Source of the DNA: Heterobasidion occidentale
Lineage: Eukaryota > Basidiomycota > Agaricomycetes > Russulales > Bondarzewiaceae
Assembly (NCBI GenBank): GCA_039111635.1
Contig: JBCAQO010000010.1
Span: 186,001-250,000 of the forward strand
DNA: 64,000 nt
Direction of reading: 5' to 3'
Shown here piece after piece: positions 44,889 through 56,000 of the stretch (position 1 is its first letter; each line of letters starts with the position of its first letter). The translations under genes and the position numbers were made by a program. The notes beneath the pieces are model-generated. The model was given only the letters and a program-made list of their open reading frames with translations. It was not told the origin of the DNA and searched no databases.

Positions 44889-46106
44889 ATGTCCGACCAC
44901 TCCTCCCTTGATTACTCCCCTGGACGTGTCATGCTCATCGATGATGGGACTACCTCCTCCCCTTCAAGAAACCCCTCGCCAGACATCATTCTGGCCATGG
45001 CCAACCCCGACACTGGACGCCCTAGCCGAAGCAGCCGCCCAACGACTCCAGAAGGAGTTCCTGTACAAATCAGTGTCCACCAAATCGCGCTCACCGTCGA
45101 AGATCGAACGGATCCCCGAGCCTCACCACGGTTTGAGAGAGCTCATGACGAGCACGATGAAAGACGTCAAGCAGAAGGAAGGCATGCTCCGTCAACGCCT
45201 CCGCGACCGACGACAGCGTTGGCTCAAGGAGACGCAAGACAGGAGACGAGAGGCGGAAGAAGACCAGGAAACCCTTCGAACCTGGCATCGCCTACAACTG
45301 TTGAGGCAGGTGTACAAGAACCAGCAACGGCTGGTACATCAGCTGCCAGGACCAGAGGACCCCCTACCAGTAGTCGAGATCTGCACCCCGGAGAGTTGGA
45401 AGGGCTAGGAGACGCACTACTCCAGCGCACCACCATCTCCGCGGGCAACCAGGAAGCGAGAGCGACGACATACCCCGACGCCTCGCTGACGCGAGCGACC
45501 AGGTCAGGCTTCTGGCCTATGCAGATGATCATAGGGCCGCCTCCTGGTATGCCCGAGGAAATAATGGGGCTTACGCCCTACTCATTCATCCGGACGAGTT
45601 CTCTCTCCTTCTTCAATCTGGAGCTCCTACCCGCCCTCATCTCGCGCACCGACACAGGACATTCAAGTCACGCCCGTCCCGTTCGGACTGACCCATTCCG
45701 CGTCCAACCATGGAGCGAAGCTAGCAGAGCGGTACCGGCTACAAGCAGCCGAGACGCATCCACCCAGACCGAATACGTCTGGGCTACGGTCCAACAACAG
45801 GCACGAAGAGACCGAGAGGCCCTTCCTCCCATATCGGCAGGACAATCCACCGGGCAGGACGCAGGAGGCAGCAATGAGGAGCATCCTCCAAGGTACAGGA
45901 GGAATGTGGGACGAGGGAGCCAGAGAACAAGGGCAACCCTTCAGCCCAGGCGAAGCAGTCCTAGAAGAACTCGACCAAGAGATTCGCCGACTCCAACCGT
46001 CCTCGAGATAATCGAGCTGAAGGAGCACATCCGCACATTGGTAGAAGAACTCCAATCCGCCAGCGCCCGACTCAGCGAACTACTTCCTGGACTCGAGCGG
46101 AACTAG
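44889..46106 (+). CDS. Extra post-pol protein (ORF3), element 1
   Basis: A 405-residue frame starting MSDHSSLDYSPGR, 55 bp after the pol stop. It is Pro/Ser/Arg-rich with ELEGLGDALLQRTT near residues 167-180, and it ends in a probable coiled coil (ELKEHIRTLVEELQSASARL) and LSELLPGLERN. No known domain was recognised. Compared with the copies at 1460 and 56988, this copy lacks exactly 55 bp bounded by GT and AG, and this lets the N-terminal frame run to the coiled-coil end. Chromovirus elements usually end pol with the chromodomain, so an extra gene here is unusual. Its role could be accessory, regulatory or structural; this is not known. Confidence 0.6.
   Translation: MSDHSSLDYSPGRVMLIDDGTTSSPSRNPSPDIILAMANPDTGRPSRSSRPTTPEGVPVQISVHQIALTVEDRTDPRASPRFERAHDEHDERRQAEGRHAPSTPPRPTTALAQGDARQETRGGRRPGNPSNLASPTTVEAGVQEPATAGTSAARTRGPPTSSRDLHPGELEGLGDALLQRTTISAGNQEARATTYPDASLTRATRSGFWPMQMIIGPPPGMPEEIMGLTPYSFIRTSSLSFFNLELLPALISRTDTGHSSHARPVRTDPFRVQPWSEASRAVPATSSRDASTQTEYVWATVQQQARRDREALPPISAGQSTGQDAGGSNEEHPPRYRRNVGRGSQRTRATLQPRRSSPRRTRPRDSPTPTVLEIIELKEHIRTLVEELQSASARLSELLPGLERN
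44908..45408 (+). CDS. Overlapping coiled-coil ORF, element 1
   Basis: 166 residues in another frame across the first 500 bp of ORF3. Strongly protein-like: LDALAEAAAQRLQKEF, HGLRELMTSTMKDVKQKEGM, then a long charged helix (EAEEDQETLRTWHRLQLLRQ) and the end PVVEICTPESWKG. It is open over the same span in element 2, with 19 replacements, fewer than in the ORF3 frame (about 26). Either both frames are used or a spliced product switches between them. Confidence 0.5.
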   Translation: MITPLDVSCSSMMGLPPPLQETPRQTSFWPWPTPTLDALAEAAAQRLQKEFLYKSVSTKSRSPSKIERIPEPHHGLRELMTSTMKDVKQKEGMLRQRLRDRRQRWLKETQDRRREAEEDQETLRTWHRLQLLRQVYKNQQRLVHQLPGPEDPLPVVEICTPESWKG

Positions 46107-46311
46107 ACGCCTGGGACGAGGTCGAAGGCGATAACTACGACGACGCCGACCCCTACTACAGACCAGACGAAGGGTACGGAGATTATGGAGACATTGGCGG
46201 AGGATACTAAACCAGGGAGTTGAGGAACCCCTGGTTTTAACATGATGACGGAGAGGAAAGGACCCTCCGCATCACAGGTACCGGTTTCACGCACAGGACG
46301 CCGGGACTAAC

Positions 46312-47878
46312 GTCCTGCATGACGTTAAACTGCGAAAAGATAAGAAGGCAGGAGGTGTCGAGACTCCTGGCTACTTATGTTTCTTTCTTTCAAGCTCCCC
46401 AAGACAAAGACGGAGCGATGTTAACACTCTCACTGTCAAGAGGTATTCTGACAGGCGAATCGGGCATCCCGCTTGGATCCCCAGTTTTACAGGACCCTTT
46501 CCACATTAGGAGGTCCTTCATAGGACGTCACTCGCACCAGACGCCTTCCTGGGCACCACCGCCAGAAGTCGAGGACTGGCTCAACAAACCGAGAGCAGAC
46601 GGACACTGCTTGGGACGTACTCCAAAACAAAACGTAACCGGTGAAGGACAACACCGGAGGATAACTCAAACCCTGGATCGATGAAGGGAAACATCGACGA
46701 GGCTTGGCTTGGTAACCCAAAGTGCTCTGTATCAAATCCATTTGTGGGACAGGAAGCCAATCATTTGTGGAGTGGACAAGTACATCCGCAACAATGTAAA
46801 ACTACGAAAGGCTCGGTCCGCAATGACGATAAACTAGTTACCGTCCGGAACGACGCTAAAGCTACCAAGACCCTCGGAGCGTGGTTGCATTCTGGCAGAC
46901 AGTGGAAGTGAGGGCCTCCACCGTTGCAGAACCCTGCCAACTAGGTCGAGGCGCTTCCATATTCCATACGCCCTACAGTAAAAGAATATGGGGTCGACAC
47001 GGTTCAATTCCGTGCGAGGGGTTTGGGGACATGGAGCGGGTTGCCAATCTTTCGACGACAAGGACCACAACTACTCCATGGTGCGCCCATTCTACCCTTG
47101 AAGTCCGAAGCAAGGATTCCGCTTCAAGGGCCAGTCAAGAGGCAACTGGGACCGTGCCTCGTGTTACGATCATCCGCAACGATGTAAAACTACGAGCGTC
47201 CGCAAAGACGTTAAACTACCACTCCTTTTAGCATAGGAGATGTCGATCGACATCGTTGTTGACGCCACGATGTTGATCTCGTCCGCAATGACGATAAACT
47301 ATTTACTCCTTCAAGTATAGGAGACGTGGTTGATGGTCACGACCTTGACCATCAACTAGTCCGAAATGACCTTAAACTACCCTCACCCCGGAGGATTAAA
47401 TCTATCGAGGCTCGGGAGGTTCAAGCCAGGCGATAGCGGACGTCCGCAAAGACTATAAACTAGTTGCCGTCCTTCATGACGATAAACTGAGCTGCCCTTC
47501 TGTCTACAGGGCCATGTGAGTTGTGTCAAAATAGGCTTCCCAGTCTATTCTCGCAACTCTATAAGTTATCCGGTTTGATATAGTATAAACCGTCACCATC
47601 TTGCCTCAATGGGAACCCTGTCAAGAAGGAGGAACTGGTCTACGGCCCTATGCGCATCACCGATGAATGTTCCGGCGCGCAGAAACGCCTGCTGTCTTGT
47701 TTACAGGTACTCCTACGTTGGGAGATGGATAGGTCCGCAACGACCTTGGGATAAACTAGCAGGGCAGTCCGCAACGACTTATGTATAAACTAGCCTCAGT
47801 CCGCGACGACTTAAGGATAAACTAGCGGACGTCCGCAAAGACGCAAAACTACGGACGTCCGGCACGACGTTAAACTAC
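46312..47878 (+). repeat. Interspersed motif array, at least 14 copies
   Basis: Consensus GTCCGCAAYGAC, 0-6 nt, TAAACTA. Copies start at 46312, 46784, 46816, 46843, 47172, 47198, 47281, 47359, 47442, 47469, 47733, 47767, 47799, 47831 and 47857, some degenerate. All lie on the same strand. Spacers often form hairpins, for example TTGATGGTCA/TGACCATCAA near 47324-47354. Confidence 0.75.
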
Positions 47879-48685
47879 CAGGACATACCTTACGCTGACC
47901 CCGCATAATTACCGTCAAGGTGGATACCATGGTCTATTCAAGAGACCATGGGGTTCAAAATCTATTCCTCAAAGTCCTTACCTCGTGTCCAATACCCTTA
48001 GTGAAAAACAAACTCTGGACGAACACTCAATCTCTAACCTGACAAGGCCACCGTATGGGGCTGACAGAGTTAGGGATCTTCAAAGGGGTCTTGCCGGACT
48101 CAAGACAAGTCAAGAGCAATGTTCACTCTTGATAGGTTGGTGGGCCTAAGCCTTAGTAAAGCGATCAACCCACACACCTGGAGTCCCCTCGATACCGGAG
48201 ATCAAGGAGATGAAGATCTATCCTGGAAACACTGAGACATGGCCTTCGGCACTTTGAAAAGAAGAACGACACACACCCATCCACAGACGAGTTTCTATTT
48301 TCATCCTATAAATCATTCGCACGACACCTTTCTGCATCGTCGCCAGAGAAAATACTGGCTTAACAAACCTACCAGGGAGCCCTGGTCGAGTAGCTGCCTA
48401 TTGACTCTAGGAGTGTACTCACACAAAACGTGCGGTGAAGGAAGAACACCGGGAGAAGGGACAGGGTATTGTGGCTATGCCCCGAACTTCAAATCAAACA
48501 GCTCAACGGAGAAGGAAAACTCCTAGGCGTTGTAAACGACGTAGGTCGGTCCTCGCCCCAGAAAACGAAGTGATATTGGGAAGACGCATCCCAATCTATT
48601 TTGACGACCAGCAAGCAATTGTATGTGGAATGACGATGAAGCTCGTTTCTGCTCAAGCGAGTAGTCCCCTCAGGAGTTGGGACCT

Positions 48686-48695
48686 AGAAAGGGGG
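48686..48695 (+). other. Polypurine tract, element 1
   Basis: AGAAAGGGGG lies 3 nt before LTR B. The same tract precedes LTR E at 61737-61746. It is the expected primer for plus-strand DNA synthesis. Confidence 0.75.
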
Positions 48696-48698
48696 TAA

Positions 48699-49317
48699 TG
48701 TTATGACTTGACCGATCGGGCCCTTCGCGGCCGGTCTAACCGATGGATCAAGCATCACATGCTAGGCGGCTCCACTACGGAGCGTACACCAAGGTATTCG
48801 GCATGTCCTTAGGAGCCGACAAGACCGATGGTTCTTCAAGACATCGGTAAAGGCTATATTGGGGACACGAGGCTCATAGAGTTCACACAGTAATGAGAGG
48901 CGTATTCACATGCCATGGGCTTAGGGCTTATGGGTAAGCACCTCGCCGCACCATGATGGATCAGTACGGCTGGAGAAGTACAAGAGTAGGCGCCGGATGA
49001 GAAAGACGGCGACCACAGCTCTCCTAGATGGGAACTAGGAGAAGCACACGGACTCTTACCTATACCCCATACAGTATATAAGGCCCATAGAATAGGCTGA
49101 GGATCTTCAGTCTATTCTCCTTTCGTTCATTCGTATCTTCGAATACGAAGCTCTTCGCTCCCCCCTGTATCTACGCATACAGGATTCTTAGAGCCAATCA
49201 TTATTCCCTCCTGTATCAACGCCTGATACAGTCGAGACTTCGCCCACCACTCAGTCCATTGTGCGACCTAGGGAAGAACCTGTTACTCTTGGGTTACTGA
49301 ACGAGCAGTTCGTAACA
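48699..49317 (+). repeat. LTR B (619 bp), 3' LTR of element 1
   Basis: Same length class and the same ~30-bp diagnostic segment as LTR A. Its 5' end differs from LTR A (CGGGCCCTTCGCGGCCGG against CGGGGCCCTTCGGGGTCGG). Confidence 0.9.
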
Positions 49318-49794
49318 CTTAGGAGCCGACAATACTGATGGTTCTTCAAGACATCGGTAAAGGCTATATGAGAGGGACATGAGGCTCACAGAATTCACAC
49401 AGTAATATGAGAGGCATTCACATGCCATGGGCTTAGGGCTTATGGGTAAGCACCTCGTCACACCATGATGGATCAGTGCGACTGGAGAAGTACAAGAGTA
49501 GGCGCCGATGAGAGAGACGGCGGCCACGGCTCTCCTAGGATTGGGAACCTGGAGAAGCACACGGACTCTTACCCTATACCCCTACAGTATATAAGGCCCA
49601 TAGAATAGGCTGAGGATCTTCAGTCTATTCTCTTTGTTCCCCTGTATCTACGCATACAGGATTCTTAGAGCCAATTATTATTCCCTCCTGTATCATCGCC
49701 TGATACAGTCGAGACTTCGCCCACCACTCAGTCCATTGTGTGACCTAGGGAAGAACCTGTTACTCTTGGGTTACTGAACGAGCAGTTCGTAACA
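49318..49794 (+). repeat. LTR C, 5'-truncated
   Basis: Begins inside the LTR at CTTAGGAGCCGAC, directly after LTR B, and ends in CGTAACA. Lacks the ~30-bp segment of A and B and is nearly identical to LTR D. Confidence 0.88.
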
Positions 49795-50265
49795 CTAGAA
49801 TAGACTCGCTTTTGCCCCTACCTTGCACCACACTCTGCTTGCTGCCACACTCTTTCTCACAACCCTCATCGGTGGCATAGACCCCCACCGAAGAGAGTTA
49901 CTTCACACACCCTGGAGCAAGACCTAGGCCTAGGATTCCCACCAGGCACTAGACGAACCCATAACCAACTTCGACAGAACAATCGTCCTATCCATCAAAG
50001 AGGAAGCCGCTGGTATTACTCCAACACCAATCGACCAGCACCCCCAAACTTTGATAACTGCTCGTACCGAGAAGGACGATACTTCTTCATAAGAGAAGAC
50101 GAAACAGAAGCTGAGTGGGCTTGGGACGAAATAGCAGAAGACTGGGTAGAGCCACCCCAGTACAGAAACCCCGAACCGGAAATCCCGGACACATCGGAAG
50201 AAGAAGAAGGAACATCCGAGTCCGAATCCTCGGATATTCAAACACCGATCAACACCCGAAACATT

Positions 50266-50738
50266 ATGTCGACAAATCCTACAGACCCCCCCGTCTCGTC
50301 GGGAAGGGGCAAGCTCAAACTCCCTGATAACTTTGAGGGAGACCGAACACAATCACAAAAATTCATCATGAATTGCCTCCTCCTTTTTACAACAGAATCG
50401 GACCGATACAAGACGGACACAGATAAAGTTTCCCTTGCTCTCTCTTGCATGAGGTATGGAACGGCCGGCGTATGGGCGGAAAGTTTCCTAAAGAAGACAG
50501 TAGGGGCGACCCCGCCCAAGACCGTAGGAACTTGGGACGACTTCCTTGTCAAGTTTAAACTCCAGTTCAAGGAAACAAACCTTACGGACAAGGCCCGAAG
50601 CGCCCTCATGTCTTTCTCTCAGGGGAAGATGACAGTGGATGAATATTCAAACCAATTCATCCTTATAGCCGCCGACGCCGACATCACCGACAAGGAACAA
50701 GTTCCTTACTTCCAGAGGGGGCTCGATCCGAGGGTCAT
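50266..50738 (+). pseudogene. Gag fragment, cut by LTR D
   Basis: MSTNPTDPPVSSGRGKLKLP to FQRGLDPRV, matching the first 158 residues of Gag at 39689, then running into TGTTATGAC of LTR D. No zinc knuckle remains. Confidence 0.88.
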
Positions 50739-51327
50739 TGTTATGACTTGACCGATCGGGGCCCTTCGGGGCCGGTCTATCCGATGGTTCAAGCATCACA
50801 TGCTAGGCGGCTCTACTACGGAGCGTACATCAAGGTATTCGGCATGTCCTCAGGAGCCGACAATACCAATGGTTCTTCAAGACATCGGTAAAGGCTATAT
50901 GAGAGGGACATGAGGCTCACAGAGTTCACACAGTAATATGAGAGGCATTCACATGCCATGGGCTTAGGGCTTATGGGTAAGCACCTCGTCACACCATGAT
51001 GGATCAGTGCGACTGGAGAAGTACAAGAGTAGGCGCCGATGAGAGAGACGGCGGCCACGGCTCTCCTAGGATTGGGAACCTGGAGAAGCACACGGACTCT
51101 TACCCTATACCCCATACAGTATATAAGGCCCATAGAATAGGCTGAGGATCTTCAGTCTATTCTCTTTGTTCCCCCTGTATCTACGCATACAGGACTCTTA
51201 GAGCCAATTATTATTCCCTCCTGTATCATCGCCTGATACAGTCGAGACTTCGCCCACCACTCAGTCCATTGTGTGACCTAGGGAAGAACCTGTTACTCTT
51301 GGGTTACTGAACGAGCAGTTCGTAACA
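50739..51327 (+). repeat. LTR D (589 bp)
   Basis: TGTTATGAC to CGTAACA, short subtype. TATATAAG at 51120 and AGTCTATTCT at 51154-51163. Nearly identical to LTR C in the shared part. Confidence 0.9.
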
Positions 51328-51329
51328 CT

Positions 51330-51339
51330 AGAATAGACT
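51330..51339 (+). other. Primer-binding site of element 2 (predicted self-primed)
   Basis: AGAATAGACT 2 nt after LTR D, complementary to 51154-51163, as in element 1. Confidence 0.55.
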
Positions 51340-51798
51340 CGCTTTTGCCCCTACCTTGCACCACACTCTGCTTGTTGCCACACTCTTTCTCACGACCCTC
51401 ATCGGTGGCATAGACCCCCACCGAAGAGAGTTACTTCACACACCCTGGAGCAAGACCTAGGCCTAGGATTCCCACCAGGCACTAGACGAACCCATAACCA
51501 ACTTCGACAGAATAATCGTCCTATCCATCAAAGAGAAAACCGCTGGTATTACTCCGACACCAATCGGCCAGCACCCCCAAACTTTGATAACTGCTCATAT
51601 CGAGAAGGACGATACTTCTTCACAAGAGAAGACGAAACAGAAGCCGAGTGGGCTTGGGACGAAATAGCAGAAGACTGGGTAGCGCCACCCCAGTACAGGA
51701 ACCCCGAACCGGAAATCCCAGACACATCGGAAGAAGAAGAAGGAACATCCGAGTCCGAATCCTCGGATATTCAAACACCGATCAACACCCGAAACATT

Positions 51799-53007
51799 AT
51801 GTCAAATCCTACAGACCCCCCCATCTCGTCGGGAAGGGGCAAGCTCAAACTCCCTGATAACTTCGAAGGAGACCAAACACAATCACAGAAATTCATCATG
51901 AATTGCCTCCTCCTTTTTACAACAGAGTCGGACCGATACAAGATGGACACAGATAAAGTTTCCCTTGCTCTCTCTTGCATGAGATATGGGACGGCCGGCG
52001 TATGGGCGGAAAGTTTCCTAAAGAAGACAGTAGGGGCGACCCCGCCCAAGACCGTAGGAACTTGGGACGACTTCCTTGTCAAATTTAAACTCCAGTTCAA
52101 GGAAACGAACCTCACGGACAAGGCCCGAAGCGCCCTCATGTCTTTCTCTCAGGGGAAAATGACGGTGGATGAGTACTCAAACCAATTCATCCTTATCGCC
52201 GCCGACGCCGACATCACCGACAAGGAACAGGTTCCTTACTTCCAAAGAGGGCTTGATCCAAAGGTCATGGACAAAATCTATGACAAGGAAACTCCGCCGA
52301 AGGACACGATCCAAGATTGGGTCAACACTGCCTGTGAAATAGATGGACGCCTAAGAGCCCGAAGTGCTCAAAAGGCGATCCTCGCCAACTCCACCTCATT
52401 CCGAAGCGACTTCCTCAATCACTTTCACCTCCAACCAGCTCGTCGCTACAACTCTACCACAGCTCCTCGCAGAATGAACAACCAGGTAGTCGACATGGAC
52501 ATAGACGCCTCCCGAAAAAGAGATGCCGATCGCCAGAAGCGCACTTATGATGGCAAGCTCACCACTCGTTGTTTTAACTGTGGAAAGCTAGGGCATTGGG
52601 CGTCTGACTGCCGATCTACTCGTAGAGGCGTTCCCCCGTCTCGAGGAAATTCGCGCAAGCCGATGGGCAGAGGAGGTAGACGAACTCGCGCTGCAGACAT
52701 GGAGGATGAAGACGAGCAAGAATCCCCGGTGGGAAACAATGCACGACTACATCGAGGACTGGAGGAGGGGAGTTCTCATGGCCACCACCGTCGGGTACCA
52801 CAACCTGGTAATTCGGTGGAACGTGAGGACCCTTCCGCGAGAAGGGGAGGATCACGCCCGAGCAATGGAGAGCGCTACGTACCGCCTAACGGACGACGAA
52901 GAAACGGACCCATCAGTGATACTAATAGCGTCCGAGCGCTCTTCCAAGAAGTAGGGGAGGTCGAGGCAAAGAAGATGTTGGTGGATCTGGCAGAGGATTT
53001 TTCCTGA
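51799..53007 (+). CDS. Family A Gag (element 2)
   Basis: An intact frame of 402 residues, closely similar to the Gag at 39689, including the overlap with a second frame and the end LVDLAEDFS. Its zinc knuckle, CFNCGKLGHWASDC, differs from that of element 1 by a replaced stretch of about 14 residues around it (KLTTRCFNC against RPAPFSCYNC). This looks like sequence exchange or divergence focused on the RNA-binding finger. Confidence 0.85.
   Translation: MSNPTDPPISSGRGKLKLPDNFEGDQTQSQKFIMNCLLLFTTESDRYKMDTDKVSLALSCMRYGTAGVWAESFLKKTVGATPPKTVGTWDDFLVKFKLQFKETNLTDKARSALMSFSQGKMTVDEYSNQFILIAADADITDKEQVPYFQRGLDPKVMDKIYDKETPPKDTIQDWVNTACEIDGRLRARSAQKAILANSTSFRSDFLNHFHLQPARRYNSTTAPRRMNNQVVDMDIDASRKRDADRQKRTYDGKLTTRCFNCGKLGHWASDCRSTRRGVPPSRGNSRKPMGRGGRRTRAADMEDEDEQESPVGNNARLHRGLEEGSSHGHHRRVPQPGNSVEREDPSARRGGSRPSNGERYVPPNGRRRNGPISDTNSVRALFQEVGEVEAKKMLVDLAEDFS
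52706..52954 (+). CDS. Overlapping 82-residue ORF inside gag, element 2
   Basis: Same start, length and stop as 40602-40850. The four protein differences are R to H, A to E, M to I and E to K. See the finding on reading-frame constraint. Confidence 0.4.
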   Translation: MKTSKNPRWETMHDYIEDWRRGVLMATTVGYHNLVIRWNVRTLPREGEDHARAMESATYRLTDDEETDPSVILIASERSSKK

Positions 53008-53084
53008 CCTCTCCTTCACCAGCCGAAGAGAGAGGGTCGAGGAAACTTGAGTATGATTCCCCGTCATATATTCGAATCGGAGCA

Positions 53085-56000
53085 ATGAACAGTCACATTA
53101 TTACCCCCATTCGACTTGACGTGCGATTGACAACTCAAGGAAGAAGCGCTGGAGCCAGAGCCGCCATCGACTCAGCATGCGAAGGGATTTTGGTAAACGA
53201 AGAGTGGGTACAGAAGCACAATCTCCCCACCTATCCTTTAAACTGCCTCATCCGCGTTCGCAATGTTGATGACACCATCAACAAGGCAGGCCTCATTCAA
53301 CGAGGCCTAGAAGCGAATCTCACCGTCAAAGACAGACGGGGGAGAACTCACACCGAACGCGTCCAGATGTTCATCACCAATCTAGGGAAGGACGACATGC
53401 TCCTAGGAACGGATTGGTTGAAATACCACGACCCCTCCATCGGGTGGAGGCGCCGTGAAGTACACTTTGATCGGTGCCCCAGAGATTGCCAACAACCATA
53501 TGGGTTTACCAAGGCAAGGGAAGAGCCTACCAAAAAGGCATGGCTAGCTAAACTACGCGGCGACAAGATTCCCTAGCGGACGAAACCGCATCTTGTCTCA
53601 GAACCGGTAGGACCTTCGTGGACTTGGACTAAAGAACAATGGAGCCAAGTACCCGCGAAGGAGTGGAAGACTCGGTTCATGGAGTTACTCGAGCACAAAT
53701 CCCGACAGCGCAAGGCTCGGAAGTGGCTCGAAGAGCAAATAACCGAAAGGAAGGAACGCCGGCAAGCTCAACAAGAGGCAACCCAGGGCGAAGCTTCAGG
53801 AAAAGTCGCTGAAGAAGCGCAAATGCTGTTCGACTCCTCCGCAATGGAAAGCACAGGAGAACCCGTCATTAGGAAGGTAGCTCCAGAACCCTCGGGGTTC
53901 GCAAGCTTTGACGAAGACCTAGAGGAAGAAATCGATACCACCAACTTGAAAGGTCGAGTACCGACAGAATATCATTCTTACCTTGACATCTTCAGCGAAC
54001 GACGATCGCAGAGGCTTCCCCAACATACAATATGGGACCATGCGATAAACCTCAAACCATCTTTTGTACCCCAGGCCCCGCGGATATTTCCTCTGAGCCC
54101 GGAAAAGCATGATGAGTTAGGGAAGTTCGTCAAGGAGCACCTTTCCAGAGGAACAATACGTCGGTCAACAGCGCATAGCGCGGCCTCTTTCTTTTTTGTA
54201 AGCAAGAAAGATGGGAAACTCCGTCCGGTACAAGACTATCGTCACCTTAACGAACACACCATCCGAGACGTCACCCCCCTGCATTAATCCAAGAACTATT
54301 GGATATTATTAAAGGCGCAACGGTGTTCTCGAAGCTCGATGTTCGGTGGGGGTATAACAACGTGCGCATCAAGAAAGGAGACGAATCCAAGGCGGCCTTC
54401 GTCACACCCTTGGGGCTCTTTGAACCCCAGTGATGTTCTTGGGCTCTGCAATTCCCCAGGGACCTTCCAAGCCATGATGAACATGATCTTCCAGGAACTC
54501 ATCTTGGCTCGGAAAATAGCGATATATATGGACGACATCCTCATCTTCACAAAGACCACAGCGGAACACATTGTGATTCTCAAACGAGTCCTCCAAATCC
54601 TGCGCGACAACGATCTTTACCTCAAACCAGAGAAATGCGAATTCCACAAGGATAAGCTAAATTACCTTGGGTACACGATTTCAAAAGACCACGTCGCTAT
54701 GGAAGACTCGAAGATTGAAGCTATCCAAGAATGGCCCATCCCACGCACAGTTCGCGACATCCGCTCTTTCTTGGGCCTAGGGAACTTCTACCGACGATTC
54801 ATTGATAAATTCCTAGATCGCTCGACCTTTGCATAACCTCACGAAGAAAGATATGAGATGGGACTGGACCACGGAGTGCCAACAGGCGTTTGATCGACTG
54901 AAGAGAGCCTTTGTCAGTCAACCCGTCCTGCTGTACCCTGACCCGATGCGCCCCTATCGGCTCATTACCGACGCTTCCCTCGCGGCATACGGTGCAGTCC
55001 TCTTACAGGAAGGACCTGATAACGACTGGCACCCCGTGGCATACCTCTCCGGATCGTTCTCACCGGCCGAACGGAATTACGACGTACATGATCGCGAACT
55101 CCTTGCTATTATCAAGGCGATGGAGCACTGGAAACACTACCTCGAAGGCGCTCGACACCCTTTTGAAGTCTGGACGGACCATAAGAACCTGGAACACTTT
55201 CAGACGGCGCGCGACCTGTCAAGGCGACAAGCGCGCTGGAGCCTGTTTTGTCCCGATTTGACTTCCAGCTCAGTTACAAGGCTGGAACTACGAATCATGC
55301 CGATGCTCTGTCCAGGCGTCCAGACCTTAGTGAGGGGGTGGAATCTGACAACAAAGCACAGACTCTGCTCCCGTCCAGACTTTTCACCGAGTCCAGCGAA
55401 ACTCTGGTGGAGCCAAGCGAAGGCATACACGTCAAAGCAACGGAACTCGTATCCTCGGACATCCTCGCCCTTATCCGACACTCGCGCTCGGAACACGATT
55501 TGCTAGTCGACGTCGCCCTCAAGAAACTGCTGGAAAAAGGTCCAAACGCAATGAAGGGCGACCTAGGAAAATGGACACATGAAGAGGGCATCACAAGACG
55601 CGACGGTTACATATGCGTCCCAAAGGACGACCTCCTTCGACGAATGATTGTCAAAATGCACCATGACACTATGGCTACAGGACACCCGGGCCGAGCAAAG
55701 ACCTTAGAATTGGTCCAACGCCATTACTGGTGGTCAAGCATGACCAAATTTGTACACGCATATGTGGATGGATGTGCAGTCTGCCAATCTACCAAGAACC
55801 TTCCCCATAGGACCCATCCACCGATCCACCCGCTCGAAACCACAACGCCCTTGGCGCTTTATCTCCACCGACTTCGTGACAGACCTCCCGGAAAGCAGAG
55901 GCTACGACTCGATCAACGTGGTGGTCGATCAGGGCCTGTCAAAAAGAATAGTCATAACTCCGTGCAAGAAGACAATCACGGCCGAAGAAACCACGACGCT

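Larger units (their letters stand above)
46107..48698 (+). repeat. Long structured non-coding 3' region, element 1
   Basis: About 2.6 kb without a credible gene between ORF3 and the 3' LTR. It holds the motif array at 46312-47878, many short stem-loops (for example CCATGGTCT/AGACCATGG at 47927-47951), a B-box-like GGTTCAATTCC at 47001-47011 in a short stem, and another AGTCTATTCT at 47542-47551. An 87-codon frame at 48435 has no counterpart domain. Confidence 0.65.
38598..49317 (+). mobile_element. Family A element 1, nearly complete (10.7 kb)
   Basis: Two long LTRs, primer-binding site, gag, pol with chromodomain, an extra gene region, a 2.6 kb non-coding 3' region and a polypurine tract. 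This is the best preserved copy: only two one-base gaps break pol (near 41375 and 44069). The flanks are not duplicated: host ACACA on the left, LTR C interior on the right. Confidence 0.88.
49318..50738 (+). mobile_element. Truncated family A copy (LTR C and gag start)
   Basis: A remnant cut on both sides by other copies. It has the last ~476 bp of an LTR, the leader with the primer-binding site, and the first 158 codons of gag, ending abruptly where LTR D begins. Confidence 0.85.

Noticed and set aside
46312..47878. CRISPR array
   Set aside because: The repeated motif is degenerate, unevenly spaced, inside a eukaryotic retrotransposon, and has no cas genes.
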